From Caulobacter sp. SL161 (GTDB lineage: Bacteria > Pseudomonadota > Alphaproteobacteria > Caulobacterales > Caulobacteraceae): a stretch of 64,000 bases of DNA. The stretch lies in contig NZ_JAPPRA010000001.1 of assembly GCF_026672375.1 (NCBI RefSeq), forward strand, positions 1,674,001 through 1,738,000, given 5' to 3'. Positions 28,015 to 37,511 of the stretch are shown here, piece by piece (within the stretch, counting starts at the first letter, position 1; every line of letters begins with the position of its first letter). The position numbers were made by a program, and so were the translations under genes. Below the pieces are notes generated by a model, which saw only the letters and a program-made list of their open reading frames with translations, was not told where the DNA came from and did no database searches.

Positions 28015-28605
28015 TCAGCCGCCCCACACCTGCTTGAGACGCGCGTCGCGACCGCAGCCGGTGCGATAAGCGAAGTATTTCAGCTTGTTCCGCTTGGCGT
28101 AGTCGCGGTGATATTCCTCGGCGAGGTAGAAGGTCTGCACCGGCAGGATCTGCGTCTTCATCGTGCCGGTCCTTAGGCGCTTGGCGGCCTCAGCGCGGGA
28201 CTTCTCGGCGATCGGGCGCTGGGCGGGCGTGACGAACACGGCCGGGCGGTAGGACGGTCCCCGGTCGCAGAACTGGCCGCCGTCGTCGGTGGGATCGACC
28301 AGTTTCCAGTAGCGGTACAGCAGGAACCCGTAGTCGAGCTTGGCCGGGTCATAGGTGACGCGCACGGCCTCGTAATGACCGCTGGTCTCGCTGGTGACGT
28401 CCCGATAGGTCGGGTTCTTCAGGTGGCCGCCAGTATAGCCGCTCTCGACCTTTAGGACGCCGGGCACGCCCTGCATGTCGTGCTCCATGCACCAGAAGCA
28501 GCCGCCGGCGAAGACGGCGGTCTCGGTCTTGGGCGCGGCGAGGGCCGGAGCGGTGGCGCCCAGGACAGCGAGGGCGGCGGCGAAAAGGACGATCAGGCGG
28601 CGCAT
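28015..28605 (-). CDS. msrA: Peptide-methionine (S)-S-oxide reductase, exported
   Basis: Reduces methionine-S-sulfoxide in oxidised proteins. The 196-residue protein carries a signal peptide (MRRLIVLFAAALAVLGATAPALA), so it works in the periplasm. The catalytic signature GGCFWCMEHDMQGVPGV is at about residues 34-50, with GYTGGHLKNPTYRDV and the T-S-GHYEAVRVTYDP strand following. FYLAEEYHRDYAKRN is the last conserved block, and a further Cys lies in YRTGCGRDARL. Some bacteria have a cytoplasmic paralogue; no second copy is in the window. No MsrB lies next to it. Confidence 0.93.
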   Translation of the reverse strand: MRRLIVLFAAALAVLGATAPALAAPKTETAVFAGGCFWCMEHDMQGVPGVLKVESGYTGGHLKNPTYRDVTSETSGHYEAVRVTYDPAKLDYGFLLYRYWKLVDPTDDGGQFCDRGPSYRPAVFVTPAQRPIAEKSRAEAAKRLRTGTMKTQILPVQTFYLAEEYHRDYAKRNKLKYFAYRTGCGRDARLKQVWGG

Positions 28606-28658
28606 CGGGGTCTCCGGCAGGTCTGCGTCCTCTAGATACGCACGCGCACGTCGATCGG

Positions 28659-28949
28659 TTACTGCCGCCAGCCGAATCCGACGCCGCGCACCGACGGACA
28701 GGCCGCCAGCCGCGAGGCCAGCACCTGAGCGCGGTCATCGCCCTGGTCGTCGATCTCGAGACGAATGGCCATGTGCGGCCCCTCGGGAACGGCGGACAGG
28801 GCGCGCAGGCGGGCCTGCTGCACAGAGGCCACGCCCAGCACCCGCATCAGGGCGTCGGGCGTGTCCTCGGCGGTGACCAGGAAGAGGCGGCGACGCAGGG
28901 ATGCAAGCTCGCCGCCTTCCGGTTTGAGCGGATCTACGCGGTCGCTCAC
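28659..28949 (-). CDS. Small ACT-like protein B
   Basis: A 96-residue protein starting at GTG, where GTGA overlaps the TGA of the gene upstream. After a 24-residue lead it reads RRLFLVTAEDTPDALMRVLG, then ARLRALSAVPEGPHMAIRLE, then a final helix-strand (RAQVLASRLAACPSVRGVGF). The beta-alpha-beta-beta-alpha-beta order and a VLG turn after strand 1 resemble ACT domains such as those of acetolactate synthase small subunits of the IlvM type. The same layout is seen in the adjacent gene, so the two may form a hetero-oligomer. Ligand unknown. Confidence 0.55.
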   Translation of the reverse strand: MSDRVDPLKPEGGELASLRRRLFLVTAEDTPDALMRVLGVASVQQARLRALSAVPEGPHMAIRLEIDDQGDDRAQVLASRLAACPSVRGVGFGWRQ

Positions 28950-29242
28950 GGACGGAACCACTGGTGCTCGACCGAGGCCGAATTGACGCCGGGCCAGGCG
29001 GCCAGATCGCGGGCCAGCAGGCGGGCGGCCTGATCGCCCAGATGGCGCACCTTCAGCGAGGCTTCGACGATCTGGCCCACGGGCTTCATCGTCAGGCCGC
29101 ACAGTTCCGCGCCGCTGTCGGCCAGGCCCTGGCGGACGGCGTCCAGCGCGCTCGGCGCGTCCTGGGCCGCCAGCAGCAGCTGGTGAACCGTGACGCCGTC
29201 AGGGTCGCTATGGAAGGCGGGTGGAGAGGGCAGGTAGCTCAT
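28946..29242 (-). CDS. Small ACT-like protein A
   Basis: A 98-residue protein from MSYLPSPPAFHSDPDGVTVH. Its core is VTVHQLLLAAQDAPSALDAV, then LCGLTMKPVGQIVEASLKVR, then LLARDLAAWPGVNSASVEH, an ACT-like beta-alpha-beta-beta-alpha-beta arrangement matching the downstream gene. The longer frame to 29296 runs into the upstream terminator hairpin and is unlikely. The two genes overlap by four bases and are clearly translated together. No large catalytic subunit is adjacent. Confidence 0.55.
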   Translation of the reverse strand: MSYLPSPPAFHSDPDGVTVHQLLLAAQDAPSALDAVRQGLADSGAELCGLTMKPVGQIVEASLKVRHLGDQAARLLARDLAAWPGVNSASVEHQWFRP

Positions 29243-29295
29243 TGAAGTCGATCCTTGGCTTTGAGAGGCTTTGAGGACCGAGGAACCGCGCAACA

Positions 29296-29326
29296 AAAAA
29301 CCCCGCTCGTGGGAGCGGGGCTTTTT
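29296..29326 (-). terminator. Strong bidirectional intrinsic terminator
   Basis: Eight-bp GC stem (CCCCGCTC at 29301-29308, GAGCGGGG at 29313-29320) with a 4-nt loop. It is followed by T5 on + and by T6 on the minus strand. It separates the small membrane ORF from the ACT-like pair on the minus strand. Confidence 0.8.
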
Positions 29327-29368
29327 GGAGATCTTGCGATCCTTCGGCTTTGGGTTTGGTAGGGTTTC

Positions 29369-29518
29369 CTACCGCTGCTTGCGCCGATTTTGCCCCGTTC
29401 GAACTCGGACGGTTTTAATCTGATTAATCATGTTCCACATCGCCACGGCGCACGACATCACGGCCACGGCGGTAAGGCCGGTGGTCATGAAGGCGGCGAA
29501 GGCGAAGGTCGATTGCAT
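29369..29518 (-). CDS. Small putative membrane protein
   Basis: A 49-codon frame read directly: MQSTFAFAAFMTTGLTAVAV, then MSCAVAMWNMINQIKTV and a basic tail RVRTGQNRRKQR. One hydrophobic span (about residues 5-27) followed by a positive tail is typical of tiny inner-membrane proteins. It ends just before a strong terminator, which supports transcription as its own unit. The Shine-Dalgarno match is weak and no family is recognised, so it may not be translated. Confidence 0.4.
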   Translation of the reverse strand: MQSTFAFAAFMTTGLTAVAVMSCAVAMWNMINQIKTVRVRTGQNRRKQR

Positions 29519-29662
29519 GTGGAAGCGATGATTTCCGATTAGCGCAGCTTACAGGTAGCGCGGGGTTTTCGGTTACGCAAGGTCTTGCCGACGAAAGAGG
29601 CGATCGGTCGCGGCAAGGGACGGTTTTGCCCTTGGTGAGGCAGGGCGCCTGGAAATGCAGCA

Positions 29663-29773
29663 ATCCTCCCCCCAGTGGGGGAGGCGGCCGAAGGCCGGAG
29701 GGGGAAGTGGCCGGCTGTCAAACCCTTCCCCCTCCGTCGGCTTCGCCGACACCTCCCCCGCTAGGGGGAGGAT
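29663..29773. repeat. Palindromic repeat, GGGGGAGG family, copy 2
   Basis: About 111 bases bounded by AATCCTCCCCC and GGGGGAGGATT, with the same inner blocks as the copy at 26105 (GGAGGGGGAAGTGGCCGG, CTTCCCCCTCCGTCG, CGACACCTCCCCC). It lies just past the pheT stop and is intergenic here. Shared edges and inner order show it is the same element. Confidence 0.82.
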
Positions 29774-29780
29774 TTGAAGT

Positions 29781-32180
29781 TTAACCCCGCAGCTTGCCGC
29801 CGGCCTTTTCCGCCGCCGCGACGACCTTGGCCGACAGGGCCTCGATGTCGGCGTCGGTGAGGGTGGCTTCGCGGGGCTGGACCACGATCTCGATCGCGAC
29901 CGACTTGAAGCCCTCGGGCACCCCGGGGCCCTCGTAGACGTCGAACACGCGCGCGGCGGTGATCAGCGCCTTGTCGGCGCCGGCGGCGGCTTTCACCAGA
30001 TCGCCGGCTGCCTTGGCCTTCTCGACCAGGAACGCAAAGTCGCGGGTCAGCGGCATCAGGGCCGAGGGCGAGAAGGCCGGGCGGGTCTTGATCGCCTTCT
30101 TCTTCGGCTCTGGGATCGCCTCCAGGGTGATCTCGAAGCCATAGACCGGGCCGGCCACATCCAGGGCCTTGAGCACCGCCGGGTGGATTTCGCCAAACTC
30201 GGCCATCACCGCCTTGGGGCCCAGCTGCAGGCGCGCCGAGCGGCCCGGGTGCCACCAGGCCGAAGCGGTCCCTTGCGCCGTCTGCAGCGAGGCGACGGGC
30301 GCGCCCAGCTCTTCCAGCAGGGCCAGCAGGTCCGCTTTCACCGTGAAGACATCGCCTTGCGCGGCCTTATCCCAGCCGCGCGGGGCCTTGGGGACCAGGA
30401 TCGCCGAGACGACGGTGCGCTGGTCGGCCGGCTTGTCGCCGTGGAAGGTCGGACCGATCTCGAACAGGGCCGCGTCCGGGAAGCCCTGGCGGGCGTTGCG
30501 GCCGGCCGCTTCGATCAGGTTGGGCAACAGCGACGGGCGCATGCAGTCCAGTTCCGAGGCGATCGGATTGGCCAAAACGAGCACGTCCTGGCCGCCGCCG
30601 AACAGCTGCGCGGTCTTGCGGTTGGTGAAGCTGAAGGTCACGGCCTCGGCGTAGCCGGCGGCGGCCAGGGCGCGACGGGCGGCGCGGGCGCGGGCCTGCT
30701 TGGCGGTCAGGATGCCGCCCACGGCGCGCGGAACCTCGGGCAGCGGCGTCGAGGGCAGGGCGCCGTAGCCGGCGATGCGCGCGACTTCTTCTACAAGGTC
30801 GGCCTTGCCTTCCACATCGCGGCGGAAGGTCGGCGGCGTCACGGTCCAGGGCGAGCCCAGCACGACGTCAAAGCCCAGCGCCGTCAGGATCTGGTGGGTC
30901 TTGTCCGGCGTCACCGCCAGGCCGGAAAGCTGGCCGACATAGTCGGGATCGAAGGCGAAGCCCTTCGGCGCGGGCGGAACCTCGCCGACATACAGAACCT
31001 CTGACGGCTCGCCGCCGCACAGCTCCAGGATCAGCTTGGTGGCCAGCTCGATCCCGTCCACCAGCGAGCCGGTGTCCACGGTGCGGGCGAAGCGGTACTG
31101 GGCGTCGCTGGCGATGCCGGTCGTGCGGCCGGTCTGGGCGATGCGGATCGGCTCGAACCAGGCGCTCTCGATGAAGACGTCCACGGTGTCGTCCGAGCAG
31201 CCGGTGCTCTCCCCGCCCATGACGCCGCCCAGGCCGATCGGACGTTCACCGCCCGCATCGGCGATCACGCACATATCCGGCGTCAGCTCGTAGGTCTTGC
31301 CGTCCAGGGCGATCAGATGCTCGTCGCCGTTGACGCCATGACGGCCGAGGCGCGTCGAGATCTCCGTCCCCGACAGCTTGGCCACGTCATAGACGTGCAG
31401 CGGGCGGGCGCGGTCGTAGGCGATCAGGTTGGTGACGTCGACGAGGGCGCTGATCGGGCGCAGACCGATAGCGGTCAGGCGGTCCTGCAGCCACTTGGGC
31501 GAGGGGCCGTTCTTGACGCCGCGAATGTAGCGGCCGGCGAAGGCCGGGCAGGCCTCGCCGTCGACCTTGACGCTGATCGGGCAGGGGAAGGTTCCGGCGA
31601 CCGGCGCGATCGACAGGTCCTTCAGCGTGCCGACGCCGGCGGCGGCCAGATCGCGGGCGATGCCGGCGACGCCCAGCCAGTCGGGGCGGTTGGGGGTGAC
31701 TTCAAAGTCGATGACGGCTTCCAGGCCCAGGGCGTCAACGGCGGGCGCGCCGACGGCGAGGCTGTCGGGCAGCTCCATGATGCCGTCGCTCTCGCTGGCG
31801 TATTCCAGCTCGGCGGCCGAGCAGAGCATGCCGTTCGAGACGACGCCGCGCACCGGCTTCTCGACCAGGGTGACATCCAGGCCGGGCACATAGGCGCCGA
31901 TCGGGGCGTAGATGGTGGTCAGGCCCGCCCGCGCGTTCGGCGCGCCGCAGACGATCTCCTTGCGGCCGTCGACGGTGTCGACCTGGCAGACCTGCAGGCG
32001 ATCGGCGTTGGGGTGGCGCGCGGCCTCGACGATCTTGCAGACCGTGAAGGGCTTAAGCTTGGTCGCCGGATCGGTGACGTGCTCGACCTCGAGCCCGGCC
32101 ATGGTCATGGCCGCGACGATCTCGGGGACGGTGGCGGTGGTCTCAAGGTGGTCCTTGAGCCAGGACAGGGTGAACTTCAT
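29781..32180 (-). CDS. pheT: Phenylalanine-tRNA ligase beta subunit
   Basis: Large subunit of the (alpha-beta)2 enzyme that charges tRNA-Phe; it carries tRNA binding and editing of mis-charged tyrosine. The 799 residues start [20 protein letters not shown], the usual B1 opening. An EMAP-II-like OB fold follows ([20 protein letters not shown]), then the B3/B4 editing region ([17 protein letters not shown]), B5 and the catalytic-like core domain. The anticodon-binding B8 ferredoxin fold closes the protein ([20 protein letters not shown]). It follows pheS after a repeat-bearing spacer of about 125 bases. Confidence 0.97.
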   Translation of the reverse strand: MKFTLSWLKDHLETTATVPEIVAAMTMAGLEVEHVTDPATKLKPFTVCKIVEAARHPNADRLQVCQVDTVDGRKEIVCGAPNARAGLTTIYAPIGAYVPGLDVTLVEKPVRGVVSNGMLCSAAELEYASESDGIMELPDSLAVGAPAVDALGLEAVIDFEVTPNRPDWLGVAGIARDLAAAGVGTLKDLSIAPVAGTFPCPISVKVDGEACPAFAGRYIRGVKNGPSPKWLQDRLTAIGLRPISALVDVTNLIAYDRARPLHVYDVAKLSGTEISTRLGRHGVNGDEHLIALDGKTYELTPDMCVIADAGGERPIGLGGVMGGESTGCSDDTVDVFIESAWFEPIRIAQTGRTTGIASDAQYRFARTVDTGSLVDGIELATKLILELCGGEPSEVLYVGEVPPAPKGFAFDPDYVGQLSGLAVTPDKTHQILTALGFDVVLGSPWTVTPPTFRRDVEGKADLVEEVARIAGYGALPSTPLPEVPRAVGGILTAKQARARAARRALAAAGYAEAVTFSFTNRKTAQLFGGGQDVLVLANPIASELDCMRPSLLPNLIEAAGRNARQGFPDAALFEIGPTFHGDKPADQRTVVSAILVPKAPRGWDKAAQGDVFTVKADLLALLEELGAPVASLQTAQGTASAWWHPGRSARLQLGPKAVMAEFGEIHPAVLKALDVAGPVYGFEITLEAIPEPKKKAIKTRPAFSPSALMPLTRDFAFLVEKAKAAGDLVKAAAGADKALITAARVFDVYEGPGVPEGFKSVAIEIVVQPREATLTDADIEALSAKVVAAAEKAGGKLRG

Positions 32181-32195
32181 GGTCTGTACCTCTTT

Positions 32196-32298
32196 GTCAT
32201 CCCGGACGTCGCGTCAGCGGCGATCCGGGACCGCAGCGAGCGCAAGCGCCTGGGGTGGTCCCGGCTCTTCGCGACGTCGTCGCTACGGCCGGGATGAC
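32196..32298. repeat. Palindromic repeat, GTCATCCCGG family, copy 1
   Basis: A 103-base element bounded by GTCATCCCGG and GGCCGGGATGAC, occupying almost all of the pheS-pheT spacer. Inner arms (GATCCGGGACCGC, GGTCCCGGCTCTTCG) pair too. Copies at 33428 and 38130 share the outer 10-12 bases, so it is an interspersed element. Confidence 0.85.
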
Positions 32299-32306
32299 AT
32301 GAAAAA

Positions 32307-33380
32307 CTAGCTCAGGCCGCTGGCCGGGTTCGGCGCGGCGAAGGCGCTGAAGCCGTAGTGCGACAGCCAGCGGACGTCCGACGACCACATGTCGCGCAGG
32401 TCCGGCATGCCGTACTTCAGCATGCCCAGGCGATCGACGCCCATGCCGAAGGCGAAGCCCTGGTACTCGTCCGGATCGATGCCGCAGGCGCGCAGGACGT
32501 TCGGGTGAACCATGCCGCAGCCCAGGATCTCGAGCCAGCTGGTGCCCTGGCCGATCTTGATCTCGCCGCCGGAGCGGTCGCACTGCACGTCCATCTCGGC
32601 CGAGGGTTCGGTGAACGGGAAGTGGTGCGGGCGGAACTGGGTGGTGACCGCGTCGGTCTCGAAGAACCGCGCCAGGAACGTCTCCAGGGTCCACTTCAGG
32701 TGGCCCATGTGGATGCCCTTGTCGATGACCAGACCCTCGACCTGGTGGAACACCGGGGTGTGGGTGGCGTCGTTGTCGCAGCGATAGGTGCGGCCCGGCG
32801 CGATGATCCGGATCGGGGGCTTTTGCGACACCATGGTCCGCACCTGCACGGGGCTGGTGTGGGTGCGCAGAAGCATCCGCTCGCCATCCTCCTTCGGGTT
32901 GAAGAAGAAGGTGTCGTGCATCTCGCGGGCCGGGTGCTTCTCGGGGAAGTTCAGGGCCGTGAAGTTGTGGAAGTCGTCCTCGATGTCCGGGCCCTCGGCC
33001 ACGGCGAAGCCCATCTCGGCGAAGATGGCGACCATCTCGTCCATGGTCTGCATGGTCGGGTGCACCGAGCCCTTGCGGCGGTAGGGCGCGGGCAGGGACA
33101 GGTCCAGCGTCTCGCTGGCCAGGCGCGCGTCCAGCTCGGCGGCCTCCAGGGCGGCCTTCTTCTGGGTGATGGCGTCCTGGACCTTGTCGCGCAGGGCGTT
33201 GATCGCCGCGCCTTGGGTCTTGCGCTCCTCGGGGCTCATCGCGCCCAGGGTTTTCAGCAGGCCCGAGACCGAGCCGGTCTTGCCGACGGCGGCTACGCGG
33301 ACGGCGTCGAGCGCTTGGAGATCCGAGGCGGCGGCCACCTGGGCCAGCACGTCGGCTTCGAGAGTGTTGAGATCGGTCAT
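32307..33380 (-). CDS. pheS: Phenylalanine-tRNA ligase alpha subunit
   Basis: Catalytic class II subunit of phenylalanyl-tRNA synthetase. Starting at [20 protein letters not shown] gives 357 residues; a Met three codons upstream is possible. After a coiled-coil N-domain ([19 protein letters not shown]) come motif 2 ([36 protein letters not shown]) and motif 3 ([17 protein letters not shown]), all intact. Located between rplT and pheT, a conserved order in many bacteria. Palindromic repeats of the same family lie on both sides of it. Confidence 0.96.
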   Translation of the reverse strand: MTDLNTLEADVLAQVAAASDLQALDAVRVAAVGKTGSVSGLLKTLGAMSPEERKTQGAAINALRDKVQDAITQKKAALEAAELDARLASETLDLSLPAPYRRKGSVHPTMQTMDEMVAIFAEMGFAVAEGPDIEDDFHNFTALNFPEKHPAREMHDTFFFNPKEDGERMLLRTHTSPVQVRTMVSQKPPIRIIAPGRTYRCDNDATHTPVFHQVEGLVIDKGIHMGHLKWTLETFLARFFETDAVTTQFRPHHFPFTEPSAEMDVQCDRSGGEIKIGQGTSWLEILGCGMVHPNVLRACGIDPDEYQGFAFGMGVDRLGMLKYGMPDLRDMWSSDVRWLSHYGFSAFAAPNPASGLS

Positions 33381-33427
33381 GACGGGCATCCGTCTAGGCG
33401 GTTTTGGTGACTGTTGGAACTTCCATT

Positions 33428-33526
33428 GTCATCCCGGCCGCAGAGGAGCGGAGAGCCGGGACCACCGGAAGCGCCAGCGCTTGCCGCGGTCCCGGCTCGG
33501 CGCGCTTCGCGCTTGGCCGGGATGAC
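33428..33526. repeat. Palindromic repeat, GTCATCCCGG family, copy 2
   Basis: A 99-base element bounded by GTCATCCCGGCC and GGCCGGGATGAC in the rplT-pheS spacer. Inner arms GCCGGGACCACC and GCGGTCCCGGC pair. Sequence and edges match the copy at 32196. Confidence 0.85.
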
Positions 33527-33541
33527 AGCATTTGGGACAGC

Positions 33542-33573
33542 AAAAAGCCCTCCGGCTCGCGCCAGAGGGCTTT
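33542..33573 (-). terminator. Terminator of rpmI-rplT
   Basis: Nine-bp stem AAAGCCCTC / GAGGGCTTT (33544-33552 with 33565-33573), a 12-nt loop, and T5 on the minus strand. It lies 35 bases past the rplT stop and would separate ribosomal-protein expression from pheST. Confidence 0.78.
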
Positions 33574-33607
33574 GCAAGATCGGTTGGATCAAAGACCCAA
33601 AAAGACC

Positions 33608-33964
33608 TTAGGCCAGGGCGGCGCGAACCTTGTCGGCGATGGCCTTGAACGCAGCCGGGTCGTTGCCCGCGATATCGGCCAGGACCTTGCGGTCCATGAC
33701 GATACCCGCCACGTCCAGGCCGTGGATAAACTGCGAGTAGGTGAAACCTTCCAGACGGGCGCCGGCGTTGATGCGCTGGATCCACAGCGAACGGAAGGCG
33801 CGCTTGCGCACCTTGCGGTCGCGGTAGGCGTACTGGCCGGCCTTGTCGACCGCGGCCTTCGCCGTACGGATGGTGTTCTTGCGGCGCCCGTAGAAGCCCT
33901 TGGCTTGCTCGAGAACCTTCTTGTGCTTGGCGTGAGCAACCACGCCACGTTTAACGCGAGCCAT
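33608..33964 (-). CDS. rplT: 50S ribosomal protein L20
   Basis: 118-residue L20, which binds 23S rRNA early in assembly and autoregulates its operon in other bacteria. The sequence [20 protein letters not shown] followed by [40 protein letters not shown] and [20 protein letters not shown] is standard for the family in full. It lies 15 bases after rpmI. The usual neighbour infC is about 2.5 kb away. Confidence 0.98.
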   Translation of the reverse strand: MARVKRGVVAHAKHKKVLEQAKGFYGRRKNTIRTAKAAVDKAGQYAYRDRKVRKRAFRSLWIQRINAGARLEGFTYSQFIHGLDVAGIVMDRKVLADIAGNDPAAFKAIADKVRAALA

Positions 33965-33979
33965 GTGTCAGCGCTCCTC

Positions 33980-34180
33980 TTACAGGCCGTAGGGCAGGTA
34001 CGTGCGGATGATCTTGGCGTCGGCCTCGCTCATCACCTTGGTTCCGCGGTTTTGGCGGATGTACTTGCCGTTGTGGCCGATCAGGCGGTGGCGCTTGCCG
34101 GCGACGCCGGCCTTCAGCTTGCCCGTGGCGGTCAGTTTGAAGCGCTTCTTGGCGCCCGACTTGGTCTTCAACTTCGGCAT
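33980..34180 (-). CDS. rpmI: 50S ribosomal protein L35
   Basis: 66-residue L35, reading [40 protein letters not shown] and [20 protein letters not shown], a full-length and unremarkable family member. It heads rpmI-rplT. In most bacteria infC is directly upstream; here an MFS gene and a broken S9 peptidase gene lie between them, so rpmI must have its own promoter in the 120-base gap to the MFS gene. Confidence 0.98.
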   Translation of the reverse strand: MPKLKTKSGAKKRFKLTATGKLKAGVAGKRHRLIGHNGKYIRQNRGTKVMSEADAKIIRTYLPYGL

Positions 34181-34301
34181 TTCGCGTCGGAGCTTGCGCC
34201 CCGTCCTCTAGAAGCATGACGAACCGCCATGGCATGCCAATTGGCCAGGCGGTTCCGGAAAGGCGGCGTAGCTACAGGAAAGACTCGGTTCTGGCAAGCA
34301 T

Positions 34302-35492
34302 TTAGGCCGCGACCTTGGTCCGGCGGACGATGACCAGCGCAAAGCCGATGGCCGGAACCATCAGGGCCGCGCCGAACCAGTAGGGGCCGCCGATGGCCAG
34401 GCCAAACAGCGGCCCGGCCAGCAGGGGGCCGCCGATCCGGGCCAGGGACCCTGCCGCCATGTTCAGGCCCAGCATCTGGCCCTGGCGATCAGGCGGGGTC
34501 GCGCGCGAGATCAGGGCCCCGACACAAGGGAACACCAGAGACTGGCCAAACGCCGTACACGCCACCGCCACTACGGCCAGGGCGGGCTTGGAAATGAACG
34601 GCGTGATCAGCAGCGACGTGGCGATGATCGACAGGCCGGCGGTCAGCACCCGCGCCTCGCCAAAGCGCCGGGCCAGGCGGCCGGTCAGCACGCCCTGGCC
34701 GATCGAGGCGATCACCCCGATCAACGCAAAACAGGCGGCCACCTGGCTGGCCGTCCAGCCAAAGCGGGTGTCGGCATAGAGACCGAACACCGCCTCCATG
34801 CCGGCGAAGGCGGCGGTCGAGATCAGGGTGACCAGCAGTACGCGCGAGAGAACCGGGTGGGCGGCGGCCTGGCTCAGAGCCTCCAGCCGGTGGGCCTGCG
34901 GCGCGCCGGGCGCCGACGGCGCGCGACTTTCCTTGACGAACAGGATGACGCCCAGAGCGGCCGTCCCGGCCATGGCGGCGGCCAGGAACAGCGGCAGCTG
35001 GTAGCCCAGGGCGCCGGCGCCTGGTCGCATGACCATCACCAGGCCCGGGCCGATGACGAAGCCCGCGCCGAACGCCGCGCCCAGCAGGCCCATCCGCCCG
35101 GCGCGCTTTTCCGGCGGGGTGACGTCGGCCATGTAGCCCTGGATGGTCGAGATGTTGCCGCTGCCAAAGCCGCCGAACAGGCGGATGAGCATCGCCACCC
35201 AGATGTTGGGCGCGAAGGCCAGGGCCAGATAGGCCAGGGTGTTGGCGATGATGGTGACGATCAGCACCGGCCGCCGGCCGATCCGGTCGGAGAGACGCCC
35301 CCAGAACGGCTCGCCGAAGAACTGTCCCAGGCTGTAGGCGGCGAACATCGTCGTCACCTGCCACGGCGCTGCGTCCATCGACCGCGCATAGAACGGCAGC
35401 AGCGGAATGATCACGCCAAAGCCCACCAGGTTGATGAAGACAACCAGGAGCAGGACAGCCAGGGCGCGGTTGCTGTGGGCAGGCTCGGACAT
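34302..35492 (-). CDS. MFS transporter, TetA-like drug:H+ antiporter type
   Basis: A 396-residue twelve-span inner-membrane protein. It shows the DHA1 pattern: LLVVFINLVGFGVIIPLLPFY in span 1, motif A as GRLSDRIGRRPVLI, and motif C region FGAGFVIGPGLVMVM in span 5. A second motif A-like LTGRLARRFGEARVL follows the central loop. Similar proteins export tetracycline or related compounds. It lies in the same orientation as the ribosomal genes but with its own spacing, so an independent unit is likely. The substrate is unknown. Confidence 0.85.
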   Translation of the reverse strand: MSEPAHSNRALAVLLLVVFINLVGFGVIIPLLPFYARSMDAAPWQVTTMFAAYSLGQFFGEPFWGRLSDRIGRRPVLIVTIIANTLAYLALAFAPNIWVAMLIRLFGGFGSGNISTIQGYMADVTPPEKRAGRMGLLGAAFGAGFVIGPGLVMVMRPGAGALGYQLPLFLAAAMAGTAALGVILFVKESRAPSAPGAPQAHRLEALSQAAAHPVLSRVLLVTLISTAAFAGMEAVFGLYADTRFGWTASQVAACFALIGVIASIGQGVLTGRLARRFGEARVLTAGLSIIATSLLITPFISKPALAVVAVACTAFGQSLVFPCVGALISRATPPDRQGQMLGLNMAAGSLARIGGPLLAGPLFGLAIGGPYWFGAALMVPAIGFALVIVRRTKVAA

Positions 35493-35543
35493 CAGGCGGC
35501 GGGATTTACGCCTGATGTCTCAGCTTGGCGACCCTACAAACCA

Positions 35544-36589
35544 TCAATCCGGCGGATTGTGCTTTTCGGCGAAGGTCACCGAGTCGGTCAGCATCTTCAG
35601 GCGCGTCGCGCCGCTTGAAAGCCAGTGATCCTCGCCGGCCAGTGTGACGAACTCGACCGGCTTTCCGGCCTTGCGCAGGGCGTCGGCCATCACCACGCTC
35701 TGGTCGTAGCGCACCACCGTGTCGTCCTTGCCGTGGATCAGCATGATGGGAATCTCGACCCGGTCAGCCAGCCTGGCCGGCGAAATGGCCTGCAGGTCCG
35801 GGTCCTTGATCCCGTAGGCCCCCATGAACCGCAGCCAGTAGCGTTGAGCCGCCGACATCTCGCCATTGTTGGCTTCGCGTACCGACAGCAGCATCTTCCG
35901 GAGGTCGGAGGGGCCTGCCACCGAGACCGCGCAGCGATAGACGCCTGGATCCAGGGTCGCGCCGGCCAGGGCTGCGTAGCCGCCGTACGACGCGCCGACG
36001 ATGCAGACCCGCTTGGGGGCGACGATCCCTTGCTTGACGAGATCTCGGACGCCATCCGAGAGGTCGGTCTGCATCTTCTTGCCCCTCTCGCCGAACCCGG
36101 CCTTGACGAAGTTCCAGCCGAACCCCTCCGAGCCCCGGAAGTTGGGTTGCAGGACAGCATAGCCCCGTGAGGCCAGGGCCTGACTCCACCCGTCGAACCC
36201 GGGCGTGTCGCGGCCTTCGGGACCGCCATGCGGCAGCACGATCAGGGGGAGGTTCTTGGGATCCCGCCCCTTGGGCAGGGGCAGATAGCCGCTGATCTCA
36301 AGCCCGTCGGCCGCCTTGTACCGGATCGGCCGTACCGGCGAGATCGCCGCCTCGGTCAGGCCGCCTTAACCCCGCCCAGCAGTTCGCCGTTCAGCTTGCG
36401 AACGACCAGAACGCGCTCCTGGCCGTCGGTCCTGATGACCGCCAGCTTGGTCCCATCCGGCGAGATCGTGACTCCCTCGATCTGCGGCAGGCGGCCATAG
36501 ACCGCCAAGTCCGGCTTTTCCGCCGCAGACACGGCGGCGGCCGCAAAAAACCAAAGCGCAGCCACGGCTGCTGGCAACGACTTGAACAA
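35544..36589 (-). pseudogene. S9 prolyl oligopeptidase-family gene with internal deletion and frame change
   Basis: Two fragments of one S9 peptidase. Positions 36356-36589 (TTG start) encode a signal peptide and the first propeller strand (RLPQIEGVTISPDGTKLAVI, ending NGELLGGVKAA then TGA). The second fragment begins right after, in another frame: LTEAAISPVRPIRYKAADGL, then VLPHGGPEGRD and the alpha/beta hydrolase with nucleophile GASYGGYAAL, Asp in IHGKDDTVV and His in GEDHWLS. The beta-propeller of about 300-350 residues expected between them is absent. The catalytic domain is intact but lacks its gate and export signal. It could be translated from the GTG at 36239, but inactivation is more likely. 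Confidence 0.85.
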
Positions 36590-36667
36590 AGGCGCCCCCG
36601 AAATCCCCTGATTAAACTGTCATGGGTTGAGGGGCTGACGAGAGAGCGCGTTCTGGCTGAAACGCAA

Positions 36668-36693
36668 AACGCCCCGGCCGTGGGGCCGGGGCG
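36668..36693 (-). terminator. Terminator of infC
   Basis: Ten-bp perfect stem CGCCCCGGCC / GGCCGGGGCG (36670-36679 with 36684-36693), a 4-nt loop, and GTTTTGCGTTT on the minus strand. It lies 26 bases past the infC stop. Confidence 0.8.
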
Positions 36694-36718
36694 CTTCGGT
36701 GTCTATTGCGATGAAAGC

Positions 36719-37240
36719 CTAGCGCGGGGCCAGGATCATGATCATCTGGCGGCCTTCCATACGTGGCTCGTACTCGACCTTGGCGACCTCGTCGAAGTCG
36801 GCCTTGACCTTCTGAAGCAGCTTCATGCCGAGTTCGGGGTGGGCCATTTCGCGACCGCGGAAGCGCAGGGTCACCTTGACCTTGTCGCCTTCCTCGAAGA
36901 AGCGATGCATCGCCTTGGCCTTCACATCGTAGTCGTGGCTGTCGATGTTCGGGCGGAGCTTGATCTCCTTGAGCTCGACCACCTTCTGCCGCTTGCGCGC
37001 CTCGTTCTTCTTCTTCTGCTCCTGGAATTTGAACTTGCCGTAGTCCAGGATCTTGCAGACGGGAGGATTGGCGTTCGGAACGATTTCCACCAGGTCCAGG
37101 CCGGCTTCCTCTGCCGCTTCCATAGCGGACGCGGTCGGCATCTCGCCTTGCTTTTCGCCGTGTTGGTCGATCAGCAGGACGCGGGGGACACGGATTTCAT
37201 CGTTGATACGCGGTCCGTCTTTAACGGGCGGCGTTTGCAT
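36719..37240 (-). CDS. infC: Translation initiation factor IF-3
   Basis: 173-residue IF-3, which binds the 30S subunit, checks the start codon and blocks premature joining of the 50S. The N-domain opens with [20 protein letters not shown], then the linker helix region ([20 protein letters not shown]), and the C-domain with [20 protein letters not shown]. Starts at ATG in this reading, rather than the rare AUU found in E. coli, so the usual start-codon autoregulation may not apply. It has its own terminator and is cut off from rpmI-rplT by two unrelated genes. Confidence 0.97.
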
Positions 37241-37511
37241 AGGACGGCGAATAGGGGCGGCTCCGGTGCTGTTGGTATGACGTGCGGTAATTGCAAATAT
37301 AGCTGAACGCGTTCGCGCCGCGCTGGGCGCGCCGCGAGAACCTGATATATGACGCGCCCGCCGCGCCGTATCAAGCGAAGGCGGTCAAACAGACGCCGGC
37401 GGGTCCAGTTTTTTTGGCCCCGTGGCGAGGCCAGACGATCATTCGGGCCAATCGGGATGGAAACGGCGAGGCGGGGACGAGTTTTCCCTGAACAAGACGC
37501 TTGCCCGACTC

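Noticed and set aside
29296-29518. Attenuator of the ACT-like genes
   Set aside because: The small ORF before the terminator lacks runs of Leu, Ile, Val or other regulatory codons and no alternative antiterminator stem was seen.
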